From Candidatus Aminicenantota bacterium (GTDB taxonomy: Bacteria; Acidobacteriota; Aminicenantia; Aminicenantales; UBA8522): DNA of 7,795 bases. The notes under the pieces were generated by a model. The model had not been told where the DNA came from, searched no databases, and worked only from the letters and a program-made list of their open reading frames with translations. Within the stretch, counting starts at the first letter, position 1. Every line of letters begins with the position of its first letter. Of this stretch, positions 6,102-7,795 are shown piece after piece. The translations under genes were made by a program, and so were the position numbers. The stretch is from the NCBI GenBank assembly GCA_016934895.1, contig JAFGRZ010000024.1, positions 1-7,795 of the forward strand, written 5' to 3'.

Positions 6102-7015
6102 CCCGGGCCGTCCTTGACAGCGTACACTTCGAAGGAGTCTCCGAGCGCCAATTTTACCGGAATTTTTTTGAGGAGGGAAGCAAGAAAACCGATTTTTAAG
6201 ACCGACCGGAAAGGCCGCTTCCGGGAAAAAAGGTAATGAGCGCTGAAGCTCCAGGCATAGCGGCGCTCGGAGATGACGCGGAAACCGGCCCGCCGGAAAA
6301 GGGCGTCGAGCGACCGGCGGGAAAAAAAGGCGACGTGGGCGGGCCGCAGGTGCCACCACCTTCGGCCGGCCAGGCGGGCCGTCCGGCTGCGGATGTCCGG
6401 CGTCACCAGCACGAGGACCCCGGCCGGTTTCAAGATGGCCGATGCCTTTCTCAAGGCTTCGAAAGGGACGGGCGTGTGCTCGATGAAATCGACCATCGTC
6501 ACGGCTTCGTATCGGCCTTCAGGAAGAGGGGCCGTTTCCAGATGTCCCTCGACGAGGCCGAGCCGGTACTTCTCCGCCGCCACCTTGACCGCCCAGGAGC
6601 TCGGCTCGATCCCGGCGGGCTCCCAGCCGCGCCGCCGGGCCAGGTCGAGAAGGATGCCCGTGGCCGCCCCGACATCGAAGAGAGTCCCTTTTTGAGGAAG
6701 GATTTGTTCGAGACGACGGAGGATCCGCAGGAAGTTTTTGGCCCGGCCGAGCGCCTCCTCCTCGTAGAGAGGGTCTTCAACCCGGCCGTAGAGCGAGGCG
6801 AGATAATCCGGTGTCGGGCAGGGATTGGCGAAGATGTGTCCGCAGCCGCCGCAGACGCTGAGATTCCAGGTTTGGCCGTACTGTCTGTCGGTGATCTTGA
6901 TCTGGTCCTGGGTCAAGCGGCCCGTATAAGTCCCTTTCTGATATTCCCGGAGGGACGTACCGTCGCAGGCCGGGCAGGCCTTGAGCGTCCGGAACCTCTC
7001 CTCTCCGTCGCTCAT
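6098..7015 (-). CDS. Zinc-ribbon class I SAM-dependent methyltransferase
   Basis: This 305-residue cytoplasmic enzyme is predicted to transfer a methyl group from S-adenosylmethionine. The N-terminal zinc-binding module has CPAC (14-17) and CGGC (55-58), separated by a region typical of methyltransferases that act on sugars or small molecules. The Rossmann-fold domain starts near residue 90, with motif I FDVGAATGILLDLA (113-126), acidic-loop E137 in GIEPS, motif VDFIEH (175-180), and LKPAGVLVLVTPD (195-207). The block RPAHVAFFSRRSL (224-236) is common in Methyltransf_23-like proteins from polysaccharide clusters. The ATG start sits one base after the stop of the S9 peptidase gene (TGAAATG). 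No Shine-Dalgarno sequence is evident, so translation is probably coupled. Its stop overlaps the GTG start of the prenyltransferase by 4 bases. The substrate is not known; a sugar or polyprenyl-linked intermediate is a reasonable inference from its partner. Confidence 0.9.
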   Translation of the reverse strand: MSDGEERFRTLKACPACDGTSLREYQKGTYTGRLTQDQIKITDRQYGQTWNLSVCGGCGHIFANPCPTPDYLASLYGRVEDPLYEEEALGRAKNFLRILRRLEQILPQKGTLFDVGAATGILLDLARRRGWEPAGIEPSSWAVKVAAEKYRLGLVEGHLETAPLPEGRYEAVTMVDFIEHTPVPFEALRKASAILKPAGVLVLVTPDIRSRTARLAGRRWWHLRPAHVAFFSRRSLDALFRRAGFRVISERRYAWSFSAHYLFSRKRPFRSVLKIGFLASLLKKIPVKLALGDSFEVYAVKDGPG

Positions 7016-7016
7016 T

Positions 7017-7795
7017 TCAGCGGCCGAGGAGATGCGCGAACCAGAAATCGACGCTGCGGCGGCCGGCGTTCTCTCGTTTCTTATCCCTGAAGCCGTGGCG
7101 CTGGTTGGGAAAGACCATGTATTCGAACCGTTTGCCCTCGTCCATCAGGGCGTCGATGAACTGAACGGTGTTCTGCATATGGACGTTGTCGTCCATGTCG
7201 CCGTGCATGAGCAGAAGGGTGCCCTTGAGGTTTTTGGCGTAGGCCATGACCGAGCCGGACTCATAGCCTTCCTTGTTTTCCGTCGGGGTGTCCATATACC
7301 GCTCGGTATAAACGGAATCGTAGAGCTTCCAGTCGGTGACCGAGGAGCTGGCGACGCCGTGGGTGAAATAACCGGCGCCGCGGGTCAGGGCCATGCAAGT
7401 GGTGTATCCACCGTAACTCCCGCCGGTGATGCCGATCCTGGCCGCGTCGATGAACGGTTTCTCCCGCAGCCATTTGACCGCCGCGATGAGGTCGTGCATT
7501 TCCCATTTTCCCAGGTTGCGGTGCATCAGGGCGACTCCCTTTTTCCCGAAGTGGCCGGAGGCGCGGTGGTCGACGCTCATGACGATGATGCCCTCCTGGG
7601 CGAGATAAAGCGAGGAGAGCGGCGGGTAGGAATTCGAGACCGTCCCCGCGCCCGGCCCTCCGTAAATCGTGAAGATCACGGGGTATTTCTTGGCCGGGTC
7701 GAAATCGGGCGGCCGGATCCAGTAGGCCGGGAGATCATAGCCGTCCTCGGTGGGAATGGTGAAAAGCTCTTTTTTAGCGAGGGCGTACTCCTTGA
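7017..7795 (-). CDS. S9 family prolyl oligopeptidase / dipeptidyl-peptidase IV type, catalytic domain (5' end outside window)
   Basis: This is the C-terminal 258 codons of a serine peptidase whose N-terminal part, normally a beta-propeller in S9B enzymes, lies beyond base 7795. The fragment opens with KEYALAKKELFTIPTEDG and enters the alpha/beta-hydrolase fold. YGGPGAG (codons around 7644-7664) carries the likely oxyanion-hole Tyr. The nucleophile motif is GGSYGGY with Ser codon 7416-7418. The acid is in HGDMDDNVH (first Asp of the DDN triplet, codon 7191-7193). The His of NQRHGF is codon 7095-7097. YTERYMDTP resembles the dipeptidyl-peptidase IV segment before the acid residue, pointing to release of dipeptides after proline or alanine. 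A GTG at 7677-7679 is an internal Val codon, since homology continues upstream of it. Export and total length cannot be judged from here. It is the first visible gene of the run that continues into the methyltransferase. Confidence 0.94.
   Translation of the reverse strand, partial: KEYALAKKELFTIPTEDGYDLPAYWIRPPDFDPAKKYPVIFTIYGGPGAGTVSNSYPPLSSLYLAQEGIIVMSVDHRASGHFGKKGVALMHRNLGKWEMHDLIAAVKWLREKPFIDAARIGITGGSYGGYTTCMALTRGAGYFTHGVASSSVTDWKLYDSVYTERYMDTPTENKEGYESGSVMAYAKNLKGTLLLMHGDMDDNVHMQNTVQFIDALMDEGKRFEYMVFPNQRHGFRDKKRENAGRRSVDFWFAHLLGR

Noticed and set aside
6102..6359. 86-codon N-terminal extension of the UbiA-like protein
   Set aside because: It is Arg/Pro/Phe-rich and overlaps the well-supported methyltransferase gene. 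Homology to UbiA proteins begins just after the GTG at 6101.

Overview
The window reads as a chromosomal segment of a GC-rich, heterotrophic, envelope-bearing bacterium, most like Acidobacteriota or the Aminicenantes group. Three things suggest this: a zinc-ribbon-headed Ser/Thr kinase with the RGGMGVVYKAEDTKL type of glycine loop, a large exported S15/CocE-type hydrolase, and an S9 dipeptidyl-peptidase-type gene. The taxonomic guess is inference from gene style. No rRNA, tRNA, CRISPR array, insertion sequence or phage gene is visible.

Layout, left to right. (1) 1-715, minus strand: the N-terminal 238 codons of a Hanks-type Ser/Thr protein kinase that runs off the left edge. Its base composition is clearly lower in GC than the rest. 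(2) 716-981: a 266-base gap with no gene. (3) 982-3300, minus strand: an exported 772-residue CocE/X-Pro dipeptidyl-peptidase-family hydrolase with a complete Ser-Asp-His triad and an extra N-terminal domain. (4) 3301-3565: a divergent promoter region with an AT-rich patch. (5) 3566-3865, plus strand: a 99-residue exported ComEA-like helix-hairpin-helix protein, the only plus-strand gene. (6) 3872-3894: a hairpin terminator shared by convergent genes. (7) 7795 down to 3903, minus strand: a tightly packed run, in transcription order S9 peptidase (5' end outside the window), zinc-ribbon SAM methyltransferase, UbiA-family prenyltransferase of the decaprenyl-phosphate phosphoribosyltransferase type, MgtC/SapB membrane protein, and RdgB/HAM1 nucleotide pyrophosphatase. 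Junctions in this run are a 1-base gap, a 4-base GTGA overlap, a 44-base gap and a 20-base overlap, so it is probably one transcript.

Functionally, the two peptidases/esterases fit a peptide-scavenging lifestyle. The methyltransferase and UbiA-like enzyme, joined stop-to-start, suggest a step in making or decorating a polyprenyl-linked sugar for the envelope. MgtC and RdgB are housekeeping or stress genes that appear to ride on the same message. I see no convincing previously undescribed system. The points most worth checking are the methyltransferase/prenyltransferase pair, the composition change at the kinase end, and the substrate class and odd C-terminus of the CocE-like enzyme.
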